A stretch of 17,184 nucleotides of DNA from Firmicutes bacterium UBA3936. Its GTDB lineage: Bacteria; Bacillota; Dethiobacteria; Dethiobacterales; Dethiobacteraceae. Each line of letters begins with the position of its first letter. Position 1 is the first letter of the stretch. Below are positions 1 to 5,276 of this stretch, piece after piece. Location: the NCBI GenBank assembly GCA_002385745.1, contig DGEC01000031.1, positions 1 to 17,184 of the forward strand. The letters run 5' to 3'. Under the pieces are notes generated by a model. That model made no database searches and had not been told where the DNA came from. It saw only the letters and a program-made list of their open reading frames with translations. Both the position numbers and the translations under genes were made by a program.

Positions 1-124
1 AAGTTTCCCGGTCCACAAAAGGAGCCAGATGTTCGCCGAGCTTTTTAAAATATCGTTTCAAAAAATCATCTGTGTCCAAATCCAGTAAGGTTTCATCCAG
101 ATCTAACAGCACAGCATCAATCAT
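1..124 (-). CDS. HAD-family hydrolase, N-terminal fragment (runs off the window)
   Basis: Only the first 41 codons are present; the gene continues past the left edge. It starts with ATG at 124, preceded by GCAGGTGAT, a usable ribosome binding site about 5 bases upstream. The fragment begins MIDAVLLDLDETLLDLDTDD, and its DLDET is HAD motif I (hydrophobic run, DxD, T/S), where the first Asp is the phosphoaspartate nucleophile. The family dephosphorylates small metabolites such as phosphoglycolate or sugar phosphates, and the substrate cannot be told from 41 residues. It lies 72 bases downstream of the ROK kinase on the same strand with no visible terminator between them, so the two are probably co-transcribed. 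The superfamily call is firm; a specific function is not. Confidence 0.8.
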   Translation of the reverse strand, partial: MIDAVLLDLDETLLDLDTDDFLKRYFKKLGEHLAPFVDRET

Positions 125-196
125 TAAAATCACCTGCTTTTCTATTCTGTTATGGCAATTCTACATTTAGCATGCTCTTTCCTTTTGCCCGGCAGT

Positions 197-1171
197 TTAA
201 TCGCAGAGGCGGAGATGTTCTTTCAGCAGGTAAAGCATACCGAAAACACCCGCTTCCGCTCCCAATTCTGCTTTTTTCAAAAGAACAGGATCAGAAGTAC
301 AGGCCATAGCATCACTGGCAAGTATTGCCTGCAGGGGTAAGAAAAAGACTTCCCCTGCCTCTGCTACACCGCCGCCGACTATGATAACGGCAGGATTTAG
401 AAGGTTAATTGTATTTACCAAACACAGGCCCAGGTATTTTATGGCATCGTCCAGGATCCCGGCAGCAACTTGATCACCTTCTGCGGCAGCGGCAAATACT
501 TCGGCAGCAGTAATTCGTCCGCCCCGGTCGGCAGCCTTAGCCAGGACTGTCTTTTCTCCTCTTTTGATAGCTTCACGGGCACTGCGGGCCATGGCTTTGC
601 CGGAGGAAACGGTTTCCAGGCAGCCATGGCGTCCGCAGCCGCAGAGGAGTCCTCCCGGCTGTACTGTCATATGGCCGATTTCCCCGGAAAAACCATGGCT
701 GCCGCGGTACAGCCTGCCGTCAAGCACTAGCCCGGAACCAATGCCTGTGCTGACTGTGACAAAAATTACATCTCTAAAGCCCTTCCCTGCTCCAAAACGG
801 GTTTCACCGACGGCAGCGGCATTGGCATCATTTTCGACAAGTACTGGGACACCAAGTTCTTTGGCAATGACTTCTTCCAGCGGCAGATTGTTTAGCTGCG
901 GCAGATTGGGGGAATTGCACAATATTTTTCTTTGCCAGTCATAATATCCGGCCACGCAAATTCCGGCAGCACTCAAATCCTCCGGCTCTGCTTTCACATT
1001 TTTTAGCAGCTCCAGTACGGAGCTTGCTATTTCAGTAATAATTGACTGCGGATCAGCTGCAGCAGGAGTTCTGAAACGTTTTTTTGCTAGGATATTGTTG
1101 TTTTGGTCGGCTATCACAGTATAAATCTTGGTGCCGCCGACATCTACGGCAGCCAGCAGTTTTCCCTGCAT
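197..1171 (-). CDS. ROK-family sugar kinase, probable glucokinase
   Basis: 324 residues, the usual length for ROK glucokinases, which phosphorylate glucose (or a related hexose or N-acyl hexosamine) with ATP in the cytoplasm. Visible motifs: the phosphate-binding loop DVGGTK at residues 10-15; the catalytic-base segment ENDANAAA around 113-120 (Asp115); the sugar and zinc segment EIGH at 164-167; and the ROK zinc signature CGCGRHGCLE at 177-186, where His167, Cys177, Cys179 and Cys184 would hold the structural zinc. There is no N-terminal helix-turn-helix, so this is a kinase and not a ROK repressor. The ATG at 1171 follows GGGGAGAAGT, a good ribosome binding site. It is divergent from leuA and precedes the HAD fragment in a likely two-gene unit. 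Glucose is the commonest substrate in Bacillota relatives, but an amino-sugar kinase cannot be excluded. Confidence 0.88.
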   Translation of the reverse strand: MQGKLLAAVDVGGTKIYTVIADQNNNILAKKRFRTPAAADPQSIITEIASSVLELLKNVKAEPEDLSAAGICVAGYYDWQRKILCNSPNLPQLNNLPLEEVIAKELGVPVLVENDANAAAVGETRFGAGKGFRDVIFVTVSTGIGSGLVLDGRLYRGSHGFSGEIGHMTVQPGGLLCGCGRHGCLETVSSGKAMARSAREAIKRGEKTVLAKAADRGGRITAAEVFAAAAEGDQVAAGILDDAIKYLGLCLVNTINLLNPAVIIVGGGVAEAGEVFFLPLQAILASDAMACTSDPVLLKKAELGAEAGVFGMLYLLKEHLRLCD

Positions 1172-1195
1172 ACTTCTCCCCTCTTGCCATAATCT

Positions 1196-1224
1196 ATCAT
1201 AAATATTAATTTACTGCAGGATAA
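1196..1224 (-). promoter_or_regulatory. Weak candidate promoter for the ROK kinase
   Basis: On the minus strand a TATGAT -10 lies at 1201-1196, with a poor -35 (TTATCC, 1224-1219) 17 bases upstream. It would give a leader of roughly 18 bases carrying the kinase ribosome binding site. Only the -10 is convincing. Confidence 0.3.
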
Positions 1225-1242
1225 TAATGATTTCCTCTTTTT

Positions 1243-1263
1243 ATTGCCATTATCCGTGGCAAT
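1243..1263. repeat. Inverted repeat ATTGCCA-N7-TGGCAAT, possible operator
   Basis: Two perfect 7-base arms separated by 7 bases, in the intergenic region between the divergent ROK kinase and the leuA T-box. It is upstream of both promoters: about 45 bases before the leuA -35 and about 40 bases before the kinase -10. On the plus strand it is followed by only four T, and no gene in that orientation ends here, so a terminator is unlikely. An operator for a sugar-responsive regulator is a guess. Confidence 0.4.
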
Positions 1264-1307
1264 TTTAGCGTTTTGGGAAAACTGAAAAATAATTAATAAA
1301 AAAATGA

Positions 1308-1335
1308 TTGACTTTTTGCATATCTTTGCTATGAT
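1308..1335 (+). promoter_or_regulatory. Sigma-A promoter of the leuA T-box transcript
   Basis: The -35 TTGACT (1308-1313) and -10 TATGAT (1330-1335) are 16 bases apart, each one mismatch from consensus. The -10 is preceded by TGC, an extended -10 feature. The transcript would start near 1342, just before the T-box stem I. Confidence 0.75.
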
Positions 1336-1341
1336 AGAAAA

Positions 1342-1582
1342 TAAAATTGCTATAACAAAGCTATGAGAGGGAAAAAGTGACGATCTGCAAAGCACAGAGA
1401 ACCGCCGGGTGGTGAAAGGCGGACTTTGCACCGGCATGAACTCACCCTTGAGTGCCAGCCCGAAAGGTGACCGGTAGGCCTGGACGTTTCCCACGTTACG
1501 GGTTTGAGCAGGCAGTATATTTACTGCCAAATAGAGTGGTACCGCGGAGCCCCTTCGCCTCTATAAGGTGAAGGGGTTTTTA
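1342..1582 (+). promoter_or_regulatory. T-box riboswitch, leucine-specific, controlling leuA
   Basis: A cis-acting leader that senses uncharged tRNA and decides between termination and read-through. Stem I is visible: GAGGG (1367-1371) pairs with CCCTT (1445-1449); TGCAAAG (1386-1392) pairs with CTTTGCA (1424-1430); CCGCC (1402-1406) pairs with GGCGG (1418-1422) around an apical loop containing GGTG. The 3' side of the specifier loop reads GAA-CTC-A, placing a CUC leucine codon at 1441-1443. Stem III is GGCAGT/ACTGCC (1511-1528). The T-box AGAGTGGTACCGCGG lies at 1533-1547. The antiterminator would pair AGAG (1533-1536) with CTCT (1559-1562) and GCGGAG (1544-1549) with CTTCGC (1553-1558). This leaves a TGGTACC bulge (1537-1543) whose UGGU is complementary to ACCA, as expected for tRNA-Leu with discriminator A. 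Low leucine charging should turn leuA on. Confidence 0.95.
1550..1581 (+). terminator. T-box regulated intrinsic terminator
   Basis: CCCCTTCGCCT (1550-1560) pairs with AGGTGAAGGGG (1566-1576), with one G-U pair and a 5-base loop, followed by five T. Its 5' arm is shared with the antiterminator, so the two folds exclude each other. Confidence 0.93.
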
Positions 1583-1604
1583 TATAAAACAAGGAGGTGT
1601 TCGA

Positions 1605-3134
1605 ATGTCTGAGAAAATATATATTTTTGACTCTACACTGCGGGACGGCGAACAAACACCGGGTGCAAAGCTGAATCCCAAAGAAAAGCTGAAAATAGCC
1701 AAACAGCTTGCCAAGCTGAATGTTGATATTATTGAATGCGGGTTTCCCATTTCTTCCCCCGGTGAGTTCAAAGCTGTAGAAGCTATTGCCAAGGAAGTTA
1801 AGGGTCCGGTAATTTGCGGACTGGCCAGGGCGTTGCCAAAGGATATAGAAGTTTGCTGGGAGGCAATAAAAAAGGCTGAGCAGCCGCGTATTCATGTGTT
1901 TTTGGCCTCTTCTCCCATCCACATGAAGTATAAACTGCGCAAGGACCCGGAGGAATTGCTGAACATGGGGATTGAAGCAGTCAAATATGCCAGGAAGTTT
2001 ACCCCTGAAGTCCAGTATTCCCTGGAAGATGCAACACGCAGTGAACTCGATTATATGTGCAGGGTAATTGAAGGTATCATTAATGCCGGCGCAAGGGTAA
2101 TAAACCTGCCTGATACCGTTGGTTACGCTGTGCCGGAACAGTTTTGTGAAATGATAGACAATATTAGAAACCGTGTGCCAAATATAGATAAAGCGATTAT
2201 CAGCGTTCACTGCCATAATGATTTGGGGCTTGCAGTTGTCAACTCCCTGGAAGCCATCCGGCACGGTGTGCGGCAGATTGAATGCAATATTAACGGCATC
2301 GGTGAACGCGCGGGGAATGCTGCTTTGGAAGAGATCGTTGTTGCCATGATTGTGCGGAAGGATTACTTCAAAGATTATCATCACGATATCAATACAAAGG
2401 AAATATACAAAACAAGCCGCATGGTTTCCCACTTGATGGGCATTCCCATTCCTGTCAACAAGGCTGTTATCGGCACCAATGCCTTTAAACACTCTTCCGG
2501 AATCCATCAGGACGGTATATTAAAAAACATGCAGACTTATGAGATTATTAATGCTGAACTCATCGGCGGCAAAGCCGGACAAATAAACCTGACTGCCCGC
2601 TCCGGCAGGCATGCTGTACGCCATGAACTGCAGCAGATGGGTTTCACTCCGGATGATGAGGAATTTGAAAAGATTTATGCTCTTTTTCTTGATTTGGCTG
2701 ACAAAAAGAAGCAAGTTTTCCGAGAAGACCTAGAGGCCCTGATAGCAGACAGTATAGTCTATACCGCTCCCACTTATTCCCTGGAGTACCTGCAAACAGT
2801 AAGCGGTACAAAAAGCATTCCATCCGCCGTTGTTAAACTGAAAAAAGATAAAGAAATTTTCATTGAGACTGCTACAGGTTCCGGCCCCATTGATGCCGCA
2901 TATAATGCTATTAATAAAATAACCGGTTTGGAGCTGCGGCTGGAAAAATACAATCTGCGCGCCGTAACGGAAGGGCGTGATGCTTTAGGCGAGGTTTCCA
3001 TCACAATTGAATATCAAGGGAAAAATTATATTGGCCGTGGGACTTCCACCGATATTGTTGAAGCGTCTGTAAAGGCATATCTGAACGGGATAAACAAACT
3101 GATTGCCTTCTATGCCGGTGGAAACGGCCGTTAA
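1605..3134 (+). CDS. leuA: 2-isopropylmalate synthase
   Basis: Condenses acetyl-CoA with 2-oxoisovalerate, the committed step of leucine synthesis, in the cytoplasm. At 509 residues it has the normal length for the LeuA family with a C-terminal regulatory domain. The catalytic TIM-barrel half carries STLRDGEQTPG (residues 10-20; Arg13 and Asp14 bind substrate and metal), VHCHNDLGLA (201-210; His202 and His204 are metal ligands) and GIGERAGNAALEE (231-243). HSSGIHQDGILK (297-307) is the LeuA-type subdomain signature. Residues from about 385 to 505 match the LeuA allosteric dimerisation domain, which in known enzymes binds leucine for feedback inhibition. The ATG at 1605 is preceded by AAGGAGGTG, a near-perfect ribosome binding site. 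It is controlled by the leucine T-box and followed at once by a terminator, so it is monocistronic; leuBCD are not in this window. (R)-citramalate synthase and homocitrate synthase are less likely given the leucine specifier. Confidence 0.95.
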   Translation: MSEKIYIFDSTLRDGEQTPGAKLNPKEKLKIAKQLAKLNVDIIECGFPISSPGEFKAVEAIAKEVKGPVICGLARALPKDIEVCWEAIKKAEQPRIHVFLASSPIHMKYKLRKDPEELLNMGIEAVKYARKFTPEVQYSLEDATRSELDYMCRVIEGIINAGARVINLPDTVGYAVPEQFCEMIDNIRNRVPNIDKAIISVHCHNDLGLAVVNSLEAIRHGVRQIECNINGIGERAGNAALEEIVVAMIVRKDYFKDYHHDINTKEIYKTSRMVSHLMGIPIPVNKAVIGTNAFKHSSGIHQDGILKNMQTYEIINAELIGGKAGQINLTARSGRHAVRHELQQMGFTPDDEEFEKIYALFLDLADKKKQVFREDLEALIADSIVYTAPTYSLEYLQTVSGTKSIPSAVVKLKKDKEIFIETATGSGPIDAAYNAINKITGLELRLEKYNLRAVTEGRDALGEVSITIEYQGKNYIGRGTSTDIVEASVKAYLNGINKLIAFYAGGNGR

Positions 3135-3137
3135 GGG

Positions 3138-3165
3138 AAAAAAGCAGCTGAATGGCTGCTTTTTT
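3138..3165. terminator. Symmetric (bidirectional) intrinsic terminator
   Basis: AAAAAAGCAGC (3138-3148) and GCTGCTTTTTT (3155-3165) are exact reverse complements around a 6-base loop, so each strand gives a hairpin followed by a U-run. It lies 3 bases after the leuA stop, and its right edge touches the stop codon (TGA, 3167-3165) of the small minus-strand gene. It can close both convergent units. Confidence 0.88.
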
Positions 3166-3356
3166 CAGGTATTTATAAAATCATTTCTAAAGTTATCCGC
3201 TTGCAAAGGATCGGGCAGTTCTACGTCTTCTGCTTCTGAGTACTGCTTTGACTTGCCGGTTAAGTGTTTTTCAAGGGGGAAAAAATCCGGTAAAGGATAA
3301 CCGTCTATTTCGTCATGGAATATCTCCTGCCTGTTCCAGGGCAGAATTTCTGACAA
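3165..3356 (-). CDS. Unrecognised 63-residue protein downstream of the YneA-like gene
   Basis: I do not recognise this protein. Its start would be TTG at 3356, preceded by GGGGGTGAT ending 3 bases upstream, an extended match to the 16S rRNA tail. Its stop touches a symmetric terminator. These two signals are why I treat so short a frame as a gene. The product is acidic and soluble-looking, rich in Asp, Glu, Pro and Phe, with no signal peptide, membrane segment, cysteine or known motif; a central part reads DGYPLPDFFPLEKHL. It follows the YneA-like gene by 60 bases on the same strand, so it may be made in the SOS response, or it may have its own promoter (a TATAAT lies at 3387-3382). In Bacillus subtilis the yneA operon carries yneB and the small gene ynzC; this sequence does not resemble YnzC as I know it. 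It could still be a chance frame. Confidence 0.6.
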   Translation of the reverse strand: MSEILPWNRQEIFHDEIDGYPLPDFFPLEKHLTGKSKQYSEAEDVELPDPLQADNFRNDFINT

Positions 3357-3364
3357 TTTATCAC

Positions 3365-3394
3365 CCCCGGTCTTTTTTTTTATTATAACCGGGG
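3365..3394 (-). repeat. Hairpin that would sequester the ribosome binding site of the 63-residue gene
   Basis: CCCCGGT (3365-3371) and ACCGGGG (3388-3394) are exact 7-base complements around a 16-base A/T-rich loop. In a minus-strand transcript the downstream arm contains most of the GGGGG of the ribosome binding site. The loop on that strand reads TATAAT followed by a run of nine A, so the same bases may instead act as a -10 element; no good -35 was found. Confidence 0.5.
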
Positions 3395-3416
3395 TTGAAA
3401 TATTTATGTTTTTGTG

Positions 3417-3731
3417 TTAAGGCAGTTCAAGCTTTTGTCCGGGAATAAGAATTGAGCCAGAAAGATTGTTATGCCTGCATATCTCCTCAATATAAGTTCT
3501 GATATCGGTACCTTCAGGCAGGTTGTTTTTTGCCAGTGTCCAGAGAGTATCGCCCTTTTGTATTGTGATAATCCGTGGCATACGGCTTTCTCCGCTGGCG
3601 ATACTGCTGTTAAAAATACTTACTGCAATAATGAGAAGGCAAGAAAAGAGAAAAAAGGCAGCGGCCAGCATGCGCTGTAAAGCTCTATACCGTAATTTTT
3701 TGCGGTAAAGACAGGCAGACAGAGTCCTCAC
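3417..3731 (-). CDS. yneA: YneA-like SOS cell-division inhibitor (membrane-anchored LysM protein)
   Basis: 104 residues. A basic N-terminus is followed by one membrane segment (about residues 20-41), a short linker and a single LysM domain (about 54-103, starting ITIQKGDTLWTLAKNN and ending LIPGQKLELP). Size, topology and position divergent from lexA all match Bacillus subtilis YneA, which is exported, holds back septation while DNA damage is repaired and is then degraded. The start is GTG at 3731, with GGAG at 3744-3741 as ribosome binding site; the first downstream ATG lies inside or beyond the membrane segment. Transcription is almost certainly LexA-controlled: one LexA box fills the space between its -35 and -10, and a second covers the start point. 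YneA and LysM proteins diverge fast, so orthology rests on architecture and context more than on sequence. Confidence 0.85.
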   Translation of the reverse strand: MRTLSACLYRKKLRYRALQRMLAAAFFLFSCLLIIAVSIFNSSIASGESRMPRIITIQKGDTLWTLAKNNLPEGTDIRTYIEEICRHNNLSGSILIPGQKLELP

Positions 3732-3743
3732 TAGTTACCACTC

Positions 3744-3757
3744 CAAACATATGTTTG
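3744..3757. promoter_or_regulatory. LexA box 1
   Basis: CAAACATATGTTTG, a perfect palindrome close to the Gram-positive LexA consensus (CGAAC-N4-GTTCG). It lies just downstream of the yneA -10, over the predicted start point, and its edge overlaps the yneA ribosome binding site. Confidence 0.88.
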
Positions 3758-3762
3758 CTTTT

Positions 3763-3791
3763 ACTATAGCACGAACATATGTGCGTGTCAA
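3763..3791 (-). promoter_or_regulatory. Promoter of the yneA-like gene
   Basis: On the minus strand, a consensus -35 TTGACA (3791-3786) and a -10 TATAGT (3768-3763) are separated by exactly 17 bases. LexA box 2 occupies almost the whole spacer, so bound LexA would exclude RNA polymerase. Confidence 0.9.
3772..3785. promoter_or_regulatory. LexA box 2
   Basis: CGAACATATGTGCG. The left half-site is perfect; the right half-site GTGCG has one change from GTTCG. It sits between the -35 and -10 of the yneA promoter. Confidence 0.9.
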
Positions 3792-3811
3792 CAGTTTTCT
3801 TTGACAAAATA

Positions 3812-3825
3812 CGAACGAATGTTTG
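3812..3825. promoter_or_regulatory. LexA box 3
   Basis: CGAACGAATGTTTG, with a perfect left half-site and right half GTTTG. It overlaps the probable lexA -35 (TTGTAT, 3823-3828) and lies just after a TTGACA at 3801-3806, so it would autoregulate lexA. Confidence 0.9.
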
Positions 3826-3851
3826 TATTTTTAAAATTATTATGATATAAT
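3823..3851 (+). promoter_or_regulatory. Probable lexA promoter
   Basis: A consensus -10 TATAAT (3846-3851) is 17 bases downstream of a weak -35 TTGTAT (3823-3828) that overlaps LexA box 3. A consensus TTGACA at 3801-3806 is an alternative -35, but its only -10 is a poor TATTTT with a 19-base spacer. Either choice puts box 3 inside the promoter. Confidence 0.65.
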
Positions 3852-3880
3852 TATTAAAAAAAAGCGCGAGGTGTTGCCAA

Positions 3881-4495
3881 GTGGAAGACCTGACGCCCAG
3901 ACAAAAACAAATTCTTGATTTTATCAGGCAGGAAGTAAGGAAAAAGAACTATCCTCCTTCTGTGCGCGAGATTGGTGAAGCCGTTGGACTTTCTTCCAGT
4001 TCAACTGTACATGCCCACTTGTCAAAACTGGAGCAAAAGGGCTTGATTCGCCGCAATCCCACCAAGCCGCGGGCGATTGAGCTCTTGGAATATGAACAGG
4101 AGCCCGCATATATAGCAGATGTGATTCGTGTTCCTGTTGTAGGTCAGGTTACCGCGGGGCAGCCTATCCTGGCCGAGGAAAATATAGAGGAATACTTTCC
4201 CCTGCCCAAGGTTATGGTACGCAATGATACTGTATTTCTACTGCGTGTACGTGGCGACAGTATGATTAATGCGGGGATAATGGACGGTGATTACGTTATC
4301 GTCAGGCGTCAGGAAACAGCCCAAAGTGGGGAAATTGTTGTGGCAATGCTTGAAGATGAGGCGACGGTAAAGCGATTTTATAAAGAAAAGGACCATATTC
4401 GCCTGGAACCGGAAAATGATTTATATGAACCGATACGCTCTCCCTTTATTTCGGTAATCGGAAAAGTAATCGGTGTGTTTCGCACTGTAAATTAA
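3881..4495 (+). CDS. lexA: LexA repressor, SOS regulator
   Basis: 204 residues, the normal length. Residues 1-65 form the winged helix-turn-helix that binds the SOS boxes (YPPSVREIGEAVGLSSSSTVH around 24-44). The rest is the S24 self-cleaving peptidase domain: the scissile Ala92-Gly93 bond in QVTAGQP, nucleophile Ser127 in RGDSM, and general-base Lys164 in ATVKRF. In the family, RecA filaments on single-stranded DNA trigger cleavage, which derepresses damage genes. The start is GTG at 3881, with GAGGTG (3868-3873) 7 bases upstream; there is no nearby ATG option. It is divergent from the YneA-like inhibitor and shares its three-box control region, and it is followed directly by a terminator, so it is monocistronic. 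Confidence 0.97.
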   Translation: MEDLTPRQKQILDFIRQEVRKKNYPPSVREIGEAVGLSSSSTVHAHLSKLEQKGLIRRNPTKPRAIELLEYEQEPAYIADVIRVPVVGQVTAGQPILAEENIEEYFPLPKVMVRNDTVFLLRVRGDSMINAGIMDGDYVIVRRQETAQSGEIVVAMLEDEATVKRFYKEKDHIRLEPENDLYEPIRSPFISVIGKVIGVFRTVN

Positions 4496-4533
4496 GACGG
4501 GGCGCTTGCGGCAGGCATGCCCCGTCTTTTTTT
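4496..4533 (+). terminator. lexA terminator
   Basis: GACGGGGC (4496-4503) pairs with GCCCCGTC (4519-4526), followed by seven T. It begins on the base after the lexA stop codon. Confidence 0.93.
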
Positions 4534-4586
4534 CTTTAGCCGCCGGTGTTTATTATTTACTGTATACTCCACAGGCATTACCGGCG

Positions 4587-5240
4587 TCAAGAAGTTGCCT
4601 GCCGGTATTGTTTGTCATAGTAGCTGCAATAAGGGCTTAGCGCGCAGGACCGGCATTCCGGCCGGCGGGCCTTGCAGGTATAACGGCCGTGCAGGATGAG
4701 CCGGTGATGCGTGACAGCCCACTTTTCCTGCGGAATTGTTTCTGTGAGCTGCTTTTCTGTTTCAGCGGGTGTTTTGGCTTGAGCAAGCCCCAGCCTGTTG
4801 GCTACCCGGAAAACATGGATGTCAACTGCTAAGGCCGGGATTCCAAAGGCATTGGCCAGGATTACGCCGGCTGTTTTGCGCCCCACTCCGGGGAGGCTTT
4901 CCAGCTCTGCCCGGGTTTGCGGCACTTTTCCTCCGTAATCCTTGCAGATTTTGCGAGCGGCTGCCACCAAATACTTGCTTTTAGTACGATACAGTCCGAG
5001 TATTTTTATATCTTCAGCCAGCTGCTCGGGAGAAACGACAGCCATGTCCCCTGGGGCCGGATACTTCGCAAAAAGATGTTTAGTTACTTTGTTTACCTGC
5101 TTGTCGGTGGACTGGGCGGAAAGAACAGCGGCAACAAGCAATTGCCACGGAGTTTCGAAGTTAAGCTCCGTGGCCGGGTTGGGATAATTCTTTTCTAAAA
5201 TTGCAAGGATTTTTGCTATATTATTCCTGGAGTTTGTCAT
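4587..5240 (-). CDS. nth: Endonuclease III (DNA glycosylase/AP lyase)
   Basis: Removes oxidised pyrimidines from DNA and nicks the resulting abasic site (base excision repair). 217 residues, as in the family. The helix-hairpin-helix motif LPGVGRKTA (116-124) contains catalytic Lys122, and the GPD-type loop AVDIHVFR (138-145) carries catalytic Asp140. The C-terminus has the [4Fe-4S] pattern Cys189-x6-Cys196-x2-Cys199-x5-Cys205, so cluster and active site are both intact. The ATG at 5240 follows AGAAGG. It is 36 bases downstream of the copper ATPase on the same strand with no terminator seen, so read-through from that gene is likely. It faces lexA convergently, about 53 bases from the end of the lexA terminator. 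Confidence 0.97.
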   Translation of the reverse strand: MTNSRNNIAKILAILEKNYPNPATELNFETPWQLLVAAVLSAQSTDKQVNKVTKHLFAKYPAPGDMAVVSPEQLAEDIKILGLYRTKSKYLVAAARKICKDYGGKVPQTRAELESLPGVGRKTAGVILANAFGIPALAVDIHVFRVANRLGLAQAKTPAETEKQLTETIPQEKWAVTHHRLILHGRYTCKARRPECRSCALSPYCSYYDKQYRQATS

Positions 5241-5276
5241 CAGCCTTCTTCTTTCGTTTTATATTATTATGGATGG

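Noticed and set aside
1275..1295. Possible CodY site before the leuA promoter
   Set aside because: Only one half resembles the CodY consensus; the other half does not match.
1144..1530. 128-codon minus-strand frame across the T-box region
   Set aside because: It overlaps the T-box leader and the start of the ROK kinase and encodes nothing recognisable.
1521..2507. 328-codon open frame on the minus strand
   Set aside because: It is antisense to leuA, has no plausible ribosome binding site, and its product (Phe, Asn and His rich) is the usual shadow of a real gene.
4541..4586. CGCCGGT ... ACCGGCG as a terminator for nth
   Set aside because: The arms are 7 bases long but separated by 32 bases, and there is no U-run after the hairpin on the minus strand.
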